From contig JACRII010000073.1 of the NCBI GenBank assembly GCA_016235875.1, positions 20,005 through 84,004 on the forward strand: a stretch of 64,000 nt of DNA, in the 5' to 3' direction. Both the position numbers and the translations under genes were made by a program. This DNA comes from Planctomycetota bacterium. Its GTDB lineage: Bacteria; Planctomycetota; Brocadiia; Brocadiales; Brocadiaceae. The notes under the pieces were generated by a model. That model did no database searches, was not told the DNA's origin, and saw only the letters and a program-made list of their open reading frames with translations. Every line of letters begins with the position of its first letter. Position 1 is the first letter of the stretch. Below, in pieces: positions 26,005-34,773 of the stretch.

Positions 26005-26109
26005 TTATTTTGAAGGTTGTTTCGGGTGCTTCTGGGTGTAACGTGTCCAGAAAATACCAATTAAGCCTACGATAGATAAAATAATGAAAATTATTACTAG
26101 ATTATCCAT
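26005..26109 (-). CDS. 34-residue single-pass membrane peptide
   Basis: This frame opens with MDNLVIIIFILSIVGLIG, one strong membrane helix, and ends with a basic tail. The ribosome-binding site ggagaggg lies in the end of the neighbouring minus-strand gene and the two overlap by 8 bases. The pair of short membrane proteins resembles small phage membrane proteins such as holins, but no endolysin is present. Confidence 0.5.
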   Translation of the reverse strand: MDNLVIIFIILSIVGLIGIFWTRYTQKHPKQPSK

Positions 26110-26290
26110 TGCCCTCTCCTTCTAAGGTATATGCCCAAACAAAAAATACAACGGTAGCGATTAAGCCGGAAATAATAATAAGTATGTTATGTTTTTCTTT
26201 TACAAAGTCTCCAACAATAGCAAGAAGCGCAATACCCTTGCTTATATCATACAAATACTTTGCTGTACTTTCTCGTTGTTTTTTAGTCAT
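26102..26290 (-). CDS. 62-residue two-helix membrane protein
   Basis: Two hydrophobic stretches (about 18-28 and 35-53, with ILIIISGLIATVVFFVWAY) separated by a charged loop suggest a small inner-membrane protein. It runs opposite to the element's main operon, coupled to the 34-residue peptide downstream. Possible holin-like or superinfection factor; unassigned. Confidence 0.5.
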   Translation of the reverse strand: MTKKQRESTAKYLYDISKGIALLAIVGDFVKEKHNILIIISGLIATVVFFVWAYTLEGEGNG

Positions 26291-26394
26291 ACACTTTACA
26301 GGATAATATCAATTTCATCAAAACACGTCAATATAAAATGGAAATAGTAAAAACAAGGGAAGTTTTTTGAAATATAGAATGGAGGATTTGGAAA

Positions 26395-26607
26395 ATGACT
26401 GAAAAGAAAATTAGCAATCCAATACTTGACAAAATGGTTGATAGCAACGGAATATACAACAGGCGGAAGAAAAACATAAAGCTGGGAGATATTCTCAGGC
26501 TTAGTAAAAGAGATTTGTCGTATCGTGAAATCGGGCTAATTCTTGGATGTACAAAACAGTCAATCGGCAAGCGGATTCGAGACTGGGATCGCAGTAAACT
26601 AAAGTAA
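26395..26607 (+). CDS. Small HTH regulator
   Basis: The 70-residue protein carries a sigma-like/homeodomain-like helix-turn-helix: ILRLSKRDLSYREIGLILGCTKQSIGKRI. Its N terminus is charged. It is placed just before the candidate small RNA and integrase, so it may regulate integration or lysogeny. No terminator is seen immediately after it. Confidence 0.65.
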   Translation: MTEKKISNPILDKMVDSNGIYNRRKKNIKLGDILRLSKRDLSYREIGLILGCTKQSIGKRIRDWDRSKLK

Positions 26608-26697
26608 AACAAACAATAGACGCTTGACACTAAAAAGGACAAACAGGCATTCTTTTGACAGGAAAAGATAAAAATACCCACTAACACATAAAAAGAC

Positions 26698-26831
26698 TTG
26701 ACAATGTTTAAAAGGTACGGTAGTACGTACCAATAAGCGTGGACAGACGCTTCAAGAATATGCCTGAGAAATCGGGCAACAAGAGGCAACGGTTGAAGGT
26801 GCTGTCCCACTTTCAGCTTGTTGCCTTTTTT
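26698..26831 (+). ncRNA. Candidate small RNA or terminated integrase leader
   Basis: A promoter-like TTGACA (26698-26703) and TAGTAC (26721-26726) 17 bases apart precede a series of hairpins: ggtacg/cgtacc (714-719, 726-731), aagcgt/acgctt (735-740, 747-752), gcctg/cgggc (762-777). They end in a long hairpin with arms ggcaac (26785-26790) and gttgcc (26820-26825), followed by six T. The terminator lies 20 bases before the integrase start. It could be an independent sRNA or an attenuator of integrase expression. Confidence 0.5.
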
Positions 26832-26850
26832 GTTGAAAGGTGGTGGTTTT

Positions 26851-28020
26851 ATGGGTGTTAGGTATCGGAAATATTTCAAAGAGTGTAAACCTGTTCAATG
26901 TACCGGTAGAAGGTCAAGGCAATGTCCTGAGACACCTAAGCGGTCAAACGGTGAGTATAAGACCTGTGGGACGTGGTGTATTGAGTTTTTTGACGATAAT
27001 AAGCAATGGCAGTCTCTTACTTTTAAGGATATACGAAACAAGACCGATGCTGAAAGGCGACTAACCTTATTCATTTCAGACCGGGAACGAGGTCAATTGA
27101 ATCTACCAAAGAAGAAGGCTATACCGACATTAACCGAGTATTCAAAGACATATCTCGAAATACACAAAAACGCAAAGGAAGCTACCTACCTGTTAAAGCT
27201 ACGCATGGTCACAACTTTGACACGTTATCTTGGAGAATATCCACTTGATAGGATAACACCGTTTATCATTGAGAAATACCGGGTTGAACGCAAAGAAACA
27301 GATAAGGTCAAGGATAGCAGTATCAATATTGACGTCTCTATCCTGTCACACATTTACAGCGTTGCTATCAAGGCGGGGATCGTGGATAAAAACCCTTGCA
27401 AAGATGTTAAACGGCTAAAGGTGACACAGACTAAAGACCGGGTGTTATCTCAATCCGAAATATCCTTACTGCTTGATAAATTGCACGGTAAAGATCGTCT
27501 CATGGTATTGGTGGGACTCTTTACCGGGTTACGTTTAGGTGGGGTATTAAGCTTATCCTGGCAAGATATAGACTTTGGCAAGCGGTTGATAACGTCCACT
27601 CACAAAACAGGTAAGCTGGTATCTATACCACTATCTGAGTATTTGGTTGATGAACTGCTACGGTACAAAGAAAATAATCCCTGCCTGAATGACAAGATAT
27701 TTGAGTCCAGAGAAATTACTCCTGAAATATCGAGCAGGTATAGCGAACACTTTAGCGACCTATTTAAAAAAATAGGCATCTATAATTGTACATTCCACAC
27801 GCTTCGCCATACCTTCTCTAGTATCCTACAAGGTGAGTTGGGCATTGGTGCTGTAGTGGTGCAAGGCATGACAGGGCATTCAAGCTTAGGTATGTTGCAG
27901 AAGTATTCCCACACAGGGCTGGATAACAAACAAAGGGCAATTCAATCTTTAACAGACCATATCCTGAGCATTAAAAGCGGTGTTACCAATATCGAGCTTT
28001 CTCAAATAGGTACGGCATAA
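26851..28020 (+). CDS. Tyrosine-family site-specific integrase
   Basis: The 389-residue protein starts at ATG 26851 (aaaggtggtgg upstream); earlier in-frame starts fall in the terminator stem. It has an N-terminal arm-binding domain with a Cys-rich start (CKPVQC, RQCPETPK), a SAM-like core-binding region (about 100-180), and a catalytic domain with Arg in GLFTGLRLGGVLSL, HTLRHTFSS and GHSSLGMLQKYSHT supplying the R-H-R-H-Y set. It catalyses recombination at the 21-bp core. The stop codon lies inside the right arm repeats, 90 bases from attR. Confidence 0.95.
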   Translation: MGVRYRKYFKECKPVQCTGRRSRQCPETPKRSNGEYKTCGTWCIEFFDDNKQWQSLTFKDIRNKTDAERRLTLFISDRERGQLNLPKKKAIPTLTEYSKTYLEIHKNAKEATYLLKLRMVTTLTRYLGEYPLDRITPFIIEKYRVERKETDKVKDSSINIDVSILSHIYSVAIKAGIVDKNPCKDVKRLKVTQTKDRVLSQSEISLLLDKLHGKDRLMVLVGLFTGLRLGGVLSLSWQDIDFGKRLITSTHKTGKLVSIPLSEYLVDELLRYKENNPCLNDKIFESREITPEISSRYSEHFSDLFKKIGIYNCTFHTLRHTFSSILQGELGIGAVVVQGMTGHSSLGMLQKYSHTGLDNKQRAIQSLTDHILSIKSGVTNIELSQIGTA

Positions 28021-28031
28021 GTACGACATGA
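28009..28031. repeat. Integrase arm-type repeat pair, right
   Basis: gtacggcat and gtacgacat, 11-12 bases apart, overlap the integrase stop codon. It is the near-identical partner of 18505-18527 in the same orientation. Confidence 0.6.
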
Positions 28032-28109
28032 GTTTGCCAGAGTATTTCTTCTACAGCCTTACTTGCCAGTAATCAAGAGGCTTTTCAGGTAATTTGATAT
28101 ATCTGAATG

Positions 28110-28130
28110 AGTTTACTATGATAAAACACA
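28110..28130. repeat. attR core (21-bp direct repeat)
   Basis: Identical to 18363-18383. On the minus strand it is preceded by ATGGTTGATC (28140-28131), which gives M-V-D-L in frame with the C-F-I-I-V-N encoded by the core. This is the orphaned start of the interrupted glycosyltransferase, 19 bases after the stop of the upstream GT2 gene. Confidence 0.92.
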
Positions 28131-28159
28131 GATCAACCATTTATGTAATTAGTATCCAA

Positions 28160-29104
28160 CTATTTTGATTTATGAAAGAATGTACATAAGTAGTATCTTA
28201 TCGATCTAAAATTTAAAGGAGCATTTTTTAAGGATAAACCGAAATTTTCATTCGCACGATTTTTATCCCCTATTCTTAAATAATATCGACCGACTTTTGC
28301 ATAATGTGAAGCTAATCGTTTTTTATAAACTTTTTCGGTAATACTATTTTCGGTGTCCTTAAACTTATTATATATTTTATCGATGACTATTTTTTGGTAT
28401 TTTAAAACATTATTCCTGTTCTTACTTAAAGAATGGGGATTGTGCCTATATTTAACGAGTGGTTTATCAATCCCTGCAACTTTAAAGTGGTATGCAATCC
28501 GTAACCACAAGTCCCAGTCCTGACAGTTAAAAAGCTGTTCGTCGAATAAACCAGTTGTTTCAAATATCTCTTTTCGCACAACTACGGATGAGGTAATTAT
28601 AAAATTCTGTTCAGAAAATAATTGTGTAAAAACATTGCCGGACGGTAGTTGTTTCTTCACACTTCCATTAACCACGCAACCCTTTTCGTCTATATTTATA
28701 TGCTTTGAATATACCATACTAACCTCTGGGTGTGTTTCAAAATATTCAATATCAGTCTGTAATTTTTCAGGCAACCAGAGGTCATCCGCATCAATAAATG
28801 CTATATATTTCCCTTGAGCCGTCTGAATACCGATATTTCTTGCCGTGGGTAGCCCTTTGTTTTGTTCTAATTGAATATATTTTATCCTTTGCATAAACGG
28901 ATATAAGACTTCTTTTGTGTTATCGGTGGATCCATCATCTATTACAACGATCTCATAAGAATTGTAGGTCTGTGATAAAATTGTTCCTATTGAATGCGGC
29001 AAAAAAGCAGCACAATTATATGTAGGTAATATTATACTTACGAGAGGTAAATTGTCAGTCACGATATTAAATTCCTTTGACGGCGTTAATGAATTTTGGG
29101 ACAT
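28160..29104 (-). CDS. Family 2 glycosyltransferase
   Basis: The 314-residue GT-A transferase contains VSIILPTYNCAAFLPHSI, VIDDGSTDNT, the DxD site in FIDADDLWLPEK near residue 105, and DWDLWLRIAYHF. It is probably cytosolic and acts on a lipid-linked glycan. The C-terminal 60 residues look like a TPR-type helical pair (YAKVGRYYLRIGDKNRANENF). It overlaps the preceding gene by 38 bases. Before insertion of the element, the next gene of the operon began 19 bases after its stop. Confidence 0.88.
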   Translation of the reverse strand: MSQNSLTPSKEFNIVTDNLPLVSIILPTYNCAAFLPHSIGTILSQTYNSYEIVVIDDGSTDNTKEVLYPFMQRIKYIQLEQNKGLPTARNIGIQTAQGKYIAFIDADDLWLPEKLQTDIEYFETHPEVSMVYSKHINIDEKGCVVNGSVKKQLPSGNVFTQLFSEQNFIITSSVVVRKEIFETTGLFDEQLFNCQDWDLWLRIAYHFKVAGIDKPLVKYRHNPHSLSKNRNNVLKYQKIVIDKIYNKFKDTENSITEKVYKKRLASHYAKVGRYYLRIGDKNRANENFGLSLKNAPLNFRSIRYYLCTFFHKSK

Positions 29105-30092
29105 TGGCCTTTAGCGAATAGTGCGATTCCACCGTTTTTTTACCTTCGAGTCCCATGCGTTCCCGAAGGGTCTTATCCTTTATGAGAAGGGCTATTTTTT
29201 CTATCCACTCTTCTATGGAAGTTGCAAATAAACCATTAACGCCTTCTTGTATAATTTCATTGTGTACACCCACAGGAGAGCAGACAACGGGAATTCCTAT
29301 AGAAAGATATTGGAGTAACTTTGTGGCGCATTTACCTTTTGTCCATTCATGATTGGGCAGCGGCGCTAGGCCAATATCGATATCCTGTAAATCTGAGTTT
29401 TCATCCTCCATCGCCCAGGTCCTTTTAATAACGGGCATTTTTTCACAATCAAAGAAATCGTTACAGATAATCTTCAGTTCTATGTTATTATGATGGTTTG
29501 CCAGGTGATCAAAGGCAGGAGTCAATTCCTTTAAGAACGGAAGTGAAGACTTGCTGCCAATCCACCCGATAGTAACCTTTTCTTTATTCCTGCTATAATC
29601 TTTCATGGTGTATTTACTCGTATCAATCGCTGTGGGGATGATGGCTATATTTTTATTGTATGGCAATGCCTGTGTTTTTAAATATTGATTTCCGGCTATA
29701 ATGAGATTGCTGTACCTTACCATTCTGGCAAATGTTCTTTCTCGTTTAAAAGATTTACCGCCTCCGTCCACTGGGCTTTTAAACATAACGGCGTCATCGA
29801 AGTCATAGATAATTTTAATATGCTTTCTCCTGAGATACCAGAGTTGCCAGCGCCACAGCCGTTTTTTTTGAATAAAGATTATATCGTAATCCTGAATCTT
29901 TGAAAATAGTTTCATCCACTTACAAAAAGAGTCCGGGAAGAGCGCAACCTTTGACTCTATGCGTGATTCTTTAAGATAAGGAACGTATTGCAATACCCTG
30001 TATCTGCTTGCGGGATGTTCCCATTCCTGTATAAGAAAATAGACTTTTAATTTATCTGTGAAACTTGTGGGATGTGTATTTTTGGATTCCAT
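29067..30092 (-). CDS. GT4-like glycosyltransferase
   Basis: The 341-residue GT-B-type protein has an N-terminal Rossmann half with WEHPASRYRVLQYVPYL and a C-terminal half with VTIGWIGSKSSLPFLK, GLAPLPNHEWTKGKCATKLLQYLSIGIPVVCSPVG and GVNGLFA. The conserved E-x7-E pattern of GT4 is modified: KGKCATKLLQYL occupies the position of the usual first Glu. Sugar and acceptor are not predictable. It overlaps the kinase gene upstream by 46 bases. Confidence 0.82.
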   Translation of the reverse strand: MESKNTHPTSFTDKLKVYFLIQEWEHPASRYRVLQYVPYLKESRIESKVALFPDSFCKWMKLFSKIQDYDIIFIQKKRLWRWQLWYLRRKHIKIIYDFDDAVMFKSPVDGGGKSFKRERTFARMVRYSNLIIAGNQYLKTQALPYNKNIAIIPTAIDTSKYTMKDYSRNKEKVTIGWIGSKSSLPFLKELTPAFDHLANHHNNIELKIICNDFFDCEKMPVIKRTWAMEDENSDLQDIDIGLAPLPNHEWTKGKCATKLLQYLSIGIPVVCSPVGVHNEIIQEGVNGLFATSIEEWIEKIALLIKDKTLRERMGLEGKKTVESHYSLKANVPKFINAVKGI

Positions 30093-31708
30093 ACATGTTT
30101 TCGGTGTAAGCTTAATTGGATAATTGCTTGTAATATTCGTTTATTTTCGCTGTCAAGGCTTTCTACGCCGGTGTACGCCCGATAGAATCGTAACCTATCA
30201 GTATACGTAATACAGCTAGATAAGGATGCATTTAACTGAGACAAATTTTTAATCTTTTTTTTAAGGGTAATTGTTTTATCAAAACATACCCGATCTAAAT
30301 CCAGATAAAAAAAATTCCATGTATCCGGTAATTCCATAATCATAATATTATTTGCCTTTAAATCACGGTGATATATACCGGAGCCATGAAGTTGTCGGAA
30401 AGACGCTGCCAGGCAGGAAAGAAAGATGCGTTTTTTCCCGGAAGCAGTCTTATCATAAGGATTGTGAAACGCTTCGCTAATATATTTGTTACACGGCAGA
30501 GAGGTGGTAATATCTTCCGTGATAATAAAACTCTTCCGGAGAATACCGAATCTTTTTTCCTCGAGTAATGCAATAGGTTTGGGCGTTTTGACGTTTAATG
30601 CTATTAAACCGTGAGCGGCAAACCACGCCCTCCGCGCAGGAGAATTACAAAAGGAATACAAAAATCTCTTGAACAAGGATGGATATTTATACTCTTTTAT
30701 GCATACACTTTCAGTAGTCTCGTGAGATGCCGGCAGACGGGTAATGGCTATTTTTGCTGATATTTTTAGGATGCCAGGGAGATTCTCTTTTATGGAGAAG
30801 TTATGGTTTCTGATTAAATCAATCAGCTTGCTTACTTCCCATTCATTTCGTGTGTGTATTTTGTAATTGCCATGAGTCGTGCATTTAAATACGTTATTGT
30901 TTTTGAAGCATTTTCTTGCCCTGCTGTGCCAGAGCCTGCGCTTAATCCCGGAAATTTCTTTAAAGACTGCCTTGTGAAAAATCTCCCTGTCTTTGGATTC
31001 CGATGGCTGGTTTGTGTAATTGGTTATCAACTCTTTTATTTCTTCGTTTGTGCAAGTATCGATAATAGAATATGCTAATCTCGATAGTTCCTGAATTCTC
31101 CAGGATAGTGGTAATTTTTTCGTAAATTGAGTGCGTCCGAGGTCGAGGAGGTAAAATACTGTTGTGTCGTTCGGATTCACGAGTATGTTTTCAGCGTGGA
31201 GTTCACCGTGAAAAATGCCGCAATTGTGCATCGTCTTAACGTAAGAAATGAGATTCTTCATCAAGAGATTTTTCTGCGATGGATTATAACCAGACGGGGA
31301 TTGTTGGATGGCCAGTAATAGTTCCTTCACGGACAGTGTATTGGGTATTGCCTTTGAAATTATATAGCAATCTTTCAGTATCCCAAAACGTCTCTTTTCT
31401 CCCACAGCAACTGGCTCTGCTGTGAGCAGGTGATTCTTGAGGAGTTCATGACTTTTATTCCATTCTTTCCGTGCCTTTGATAGGGAAAACACTGATTTAA
31501 TGGCGTCTCTGAAGTGTCTTGTAGTATATTGTTTTATATAGAAAGATGCCTGATTGTGGGTATATTTTAACACCTTCTTGAAATATCCGCTCCGTATGAT
31601 TTCACAATCTTTCCCGCTGTCTATAGAGACTGCTATTTTTTCCAAAATGTCCAAAGGAATGTCTTTTGTTATCCATCGGGTATTATGTAAGATTTGATAA
31701 TTTGTCAT
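30047..31708 (-). CDS. Tandem WaaP/Kdo-kinase-like protein
   Basis: The 553-residue protein is made of two lipopolysaccharide-kinase-like domains. Domain 1 (about 35-270) has FHGELHAENILV at 166-177 and YLLDLGRT; the catalytic Asp of the HxD motif is Glu169. Domain 2 (about 305-540) has YHRDLKANNIM near 447-457 and YLDLDRV, a complete HRD/DxD set. Members phosphorylate heptose or Kdo in the lipid-A core. One active and one degenerate domain in a single chain is unusual. It is in the middle of the glycan operon. Confidence 0.85.
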   Translation of the reverse strand: MTNYQILHNTRWITKDIPLDILEKIAVSIDSGKDCEIIRSGYFKKVLKYTHNQASFYIKQYTTRHFRDAIKSVFSLSKARKEWNKSHELLKNHLLTAEPVAVGEKRRFGILKDCYIISKAIPNTLSVKELLLAIQQSPSGYNPSQKNLLMKNLISYVKTMHNCGIFHGELHAENILVNPNDTTVFYLLDLGRTQFTKKLPLSWRIQELSRLAYSIIDTCTNEEIKELITNYTNQPSESKDREIFHKAVFKEISGIKRRLWHSRARKCFKNNNVFKCTTHGNYKIHTRNEWEVSKLIDLIRNHNFSIKENLPGILKISAKIAITRLPASHETTESVCIKEYKYPSLFKRFLYSFCNSPARRAWFAAHGLIALNVKTPKPIALLEEKRFGILRKSFIITEDITTSLPCNKYISEAFHNPYDKTASGKKRIFLSCLAASFRQLHGSGIYHRDLKANNIMIMELPDTWNFFYLDLDRVCFDKTITLKKKIKNLSQLNASLSSCITYTDRLRFYRAYTGVESLDSENKRILQAIIQLSLHRKHVWNPKIHIPQVSQIN

Positions 31709-31714
31709 GGATTT

Positions 31715-32866
31715 TTAACGGTGGATATTTAATACTTTTTGGTAGATATCGAGTGTTTTTGTAACATTGGCCTTAAGAGAGAATATCTCTGATTTTTTTC
31801 TTGCAGCAGCGCCTATTTGCTCCCTTTTTTCTTTCTCTAAAAGGACGGTAATATAATTTGCTATTTCTTCAGCAGCGATAGGATGGTTAATAATAAATCC
31901 ATCCGTACCGTGGTTTATAATCTCCGATACCCCGCTGGTTTTGCTGGCAATGACCGGGAGTCCCGATGCCATCGCCTCGAGACAGGCCGTGCCAAAGGCA
32001 TCGTACTCACTCGGGAAAACAAAAACATCACCTGCGGCATATATTTCCTGGATATTTTTGTAAATACCCGCAAAGATTATCTTATCAGTAATGCTATTAT
32101 CTTTTGCAAGTTTCTGGTATTTTCGGACTTTTCCTTTCCCTACAACGAGCAGTTTTATCTTTTTGTCTTTAATGAAAGGGAATGCATCTATAACATATTT
32201 TAAACCCTTTCTCTTAAACCCCGAACCAACGAACAGCAAAAGAACTTCGTCTGATGTGATACGGTATTTTGCCCTTACTGTATCTCTATATTGCAGTCTC
32301 ATGCGAGGTGTAAAGACATCGGTATCTACGCCATTATAAATAACCCCAATGTCATTTGCAGGTAATTTGTAATGGTGCATGATTTCTCTTTTGCATTGTT
32401 CTGAAATGCAGGTGATTTGCCTGTAGCGGTTTTGTTTAAAAATAATCTTTTCAAGGAGGAGCAGGCTTGAGTGCCTCGGATTCAGGCACATGACTATCCT
32501 GCCAAATGCAGTGTGCATCAGGGGGTAGGTGTGCATCATATAATCCCAGTGACATCCACCGCCGACCCTGTAAATATCTTGAAATAGTGTTTGTGTAAAT
32601 CCATGAACGATATCAAATTGTATTCCCGTTTTTTTGACTATTTTTGGAGCATTTATGGCAAATGTCCAGTATTTTAAAGGAGACCATAAGGTAATGGCCG
32701 GGACGTAATGAAAAACAAGTCCCTTCTCTTGATCCTGACGGAATCGGTGTGCGAATACGTGAATTTCATAACCGTGATTGAGGAGTTGTCTGGATAAGTT
32801 GAACACGTAACTTTCCACTCCACCTTTTTCTCTTATAAACTGAAATACCATCAAAGCGATCTTCAT
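31715..32866 (-). CDS. Family 4 glycosyltransferase (WaaG-like)
   Basis: The 383-residue GT-B enzyme begins with MKIALMVFQFIREKGGVESYVFNL, has YNGVDTDVF, LLFVGSGFKRKGL, and the GT4 donor-site motif FPSEYDAFGTACLEAMASGLPVIAS near residues 284-308. WaaG-type enzymes add a hexose to the heptose core; the adjacent WaaP-like kinase supports a core-oligosaccharide role. Its stop lies 6 bases before the kinase start. Confidence 0.9.
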   Translation of the reverse strand: MKIALMVFQFIREKGGVESYVFNLSRQLLNHGYEIHVFAHRFRQDQEKGLVFHYVPAITLWSPLKYWTFAINAPKIVKKTGIQFDIVHGFTQTLFQDIYRVGGGCHWDYMMHTYPLMHTAFGRIVMCLNPRHSSLLLLEKIIFKQNRYRQITCISEQCKREIMHHYKLPANDIGVIYNGVDTDVFTPRMRLQYRDTVRAKYRITSDEVLLLFVGSGFKRKGLKYVIDAFPFIKDKKIKLLVVGKGKVRKYQKLAKDNSITDKIIFAGIYKNIQEIYAAGDVFVFPSEYDAFGTACLEAMASGLPVIASKTSGVSEIINHGTDGFIINHPIAAEEIANYITVLLEKEKREQIGAAARKKSEIFSLKANVTKTLDIYQKVLNIHR

Positions 32867-32878
32867 CGTTATATAATA

Positions 32879-34702
32879 TCATAAATTTTTATCAGAAGGT
32901 TTGCCGGCCAGTTCTTCCTTGATAACTTCCAGGTTATTTCTTGCCTTCTCATTGTGAGGCTCGTGCCTGAGCACCTCTTCAAATTCTGCAATGGCTTCAT
33001 GTAACTGCCCGTTTTCAGCATAAATGATACCTAAATTGTTGTGCGCCTTCACGTAATTTTTGTTAAAGGTAAGGACTATTTTGAATTCACGGGAGGCATC
33101 CTCTGCCATTCCTTTCTGGTAATAGGTTGTTCCCAGGTTAAAGTGGGACTGTATGTAATCAGGGTTTATTTTTATAGCTTCCTTGAACGCAGCTAGCGCC
33201 TGGTCATAAAGTCCCTGTTTGCTATATATCGTACCGATATTATTGTATGCAGCATGGTAGAGCGGATACAATTCCAGTGAATTTTTATAATAGTCCAGCG
33301 CTTTCTCGTAGTTTTCTTCCCTGACATACACGTTTCCCATTGCATGATGGAGCAGCGCCGCATTCGGCGCTTCTTTCAGGGTCTTTGAGAAAAAGGTCTT
33401 TTCATCAATCCAATCCCAATTTCTTAAAAGCGTTTGACCTGAATAAAAGATTAAAAGCGCAATGAACAGCGAAATCGTTGTATACCTCAATATTGAAAAT
33501 GAGCGCTTCCGGGCTTTCCAAGCAGCGGTCAATAATACCGATATTATGCCACAAAAACCAAAAGAAGGAATATATAAAAACCTTTCTGCCGTGACAAAGC
33601 CCATATCCCAGGGAGCGGAGATACGAATAAAATTAGACAGGGGCAATAATGTCACTAAGTAAAAAAGTATCAGAAAAGACATACCAGCCCATCGTTTTTT
33701 CAACCATACGATCAAAAAAACAAGAAAAGAAACCCCGATGACGGATGAAAAAACCGTGGGTTCGGTTATAGAAAAAGACATGGGATTTTGAATGTATGCA
33801 TTCAGGTGTGCGGGATAAATGAGTTTAAATAAATAAATGAAAATGGTTTTTGTGAAAGAAAAAATGGTGGGGTAAAAGCCCTTCATTTCCTCCCCGCCCG
33901 GATTGTCTACGGTATGAATCCCTAAAATAGTAAATCGAATGATGCCGTATAAAAGGATGACAAAAAAATAAGGTATACTTAAGGGCAGTGATGTTTTCCA
34001 TTGCCTCCAATTCTTCAATCCCGCGAAGTAATGAGTATAGGCAATTATTAAAAAAGGTAACGTTGCGACCATTTCTTTACAAAGCATCGCAATAGCAAAT
34101 AACATAATTGAGCATACATAAAATATTTTACTCTGTTTAAAAAATAGTTTTAATACTTCCCGATTGCAGAGAGAACTATTTCTTTCGCCTGGTAACGGGG
34201 AATGGATTGCTTTTTGGTATAAGTAAAAAGCGGATAAAAAGAACATTCCGGCGATAATGTCAGTACGTCCGGATATCCACGTTACTGATTCTGTATGAAT
34301 CGGATGGCAGGCAAATAATAAAGAAGTGATGAGAGAGATAGAGCGATTGTTGAATAAAGAGTTAAATATCAAGTAAACCAAGATACAGCTAATAATATGA
34401 AAAATGATATTTGAAAGATGGAAACCCCACGGTTTTAGCCCCCACAGGGCATAATCGATCATATAACTGAGGCTTATAATGGGCCGATAGTAACCATATT
34501 TGAATTCGATGGTATCATCGGTTGTGTCAAAAAAATCCCTTACAAAATTTTCCCAGAAGCCCCCCCATTTGTTAATTCCTTCGTTATCGGCAATCAAAAC
34601 CATGTCATCCCAGACAAAACCATTTCTTAAGGCGTTGAGATAAACCAGAAAAGAAATGAAGATGATAAGAAGGACGGGGGAATAATAACGTATTTTATTC
34701 AT
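32879..34702 (-). CDS. TMTC-type membrane protein with TPR repeats
   Basis: The 607-residue protein has about ten membrane segments in its first 420 residues, including WDDMVLIADNEGIN in the first loop and TESVTWISGRTDIIAGMFFL, typical of GT-C/TMTC proteins. The C-terminal 170 residues are five TPR units (ALLHHAMGNVYVREENYEKALDYY and following). Such proteins are candidate O-mannosyl or other lipid-sugar-dependent glycosyltransferases. A paralogue lies at 60849-62813. Confidence 0.82.
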   Translation of the reverse strand: MNKIRYYSPVLLIIFISFLVYLNALRNGFVWDDMVLIADNEGINKWGGFWENFVRDFFDTTDDTIEFKYGYYRPIISLSYMIDYALWGLKPWGFHLSNIIFHIISCILVYLIFNSLFNNRSISLITSLLFACHPIHTESVTWISGRTDIIAGMFFLSAFYLYQKAIHSPLPGERNSSLCNREVLKLFFKQSKIFYVCSIMLFAIAMLCKEMVATLPFLIIAYTHYFAGLKNWRQWKTSLPLSIPYFFVILLYGIIRFTILGIHTVDNPGGEEMKGFYPTIFSFTKTIFIYLFKLIYPAHLNAYIQNPMSFSITEPTVFSSVIGVSFLVFLIVWLKKRWAGMSFLILFYLVTLLPLSNFIRISAPWDMGFVTAERFLYIPSFGFCGIISVLLTAAWKARKRSFSILRYTTISLFIALLIFYSGQTLLRNWDWIDEKTFFSKTLKEAPNAALLHHAMGNVYVREENYEKALDYYKNSLELYPLYHAAYNNIGTIYSKQGLYDQALAAFKEAIKINPDYIQSHFNLGTTYYQKGMAEDASREFKIVLTFNKNYVKAHNNLGIIYAENGQLHEAIAEFEEVLRHEPHNEKARNNLEVIKEELAGKPSDKNL

Positions 34703-34773
34703 TGTCTTATAAATATAAGCCTTTCATGGAACATTCTCAAGCTAAATCACGATTTGTCTCCGTAGCTTTTTTG

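Larger units (their letters stand above)
18363..28130. mobile_element. 9.75-kb integrative element, satellite-like
   Basis: The element is bounded by identical 21-bp direct repeats (18363-18383 and 28110-28130). It encodes a tyrosine integrase beside the right end, an excisionase-like helix-turn-helix protein, a replication-initiator, DnaB-like ATPase and CHC2 zinc-finger set, a Dam methylase, an ORF6N protein and several cargo genes. No head, tail, portal, terminase or conjugation genes are visible. It interrupts the 5' end of a glycosyltransferase gene. It may be a phage satellite, a decayed prophage, or a plasmid-like island. Confidence 0.9.
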
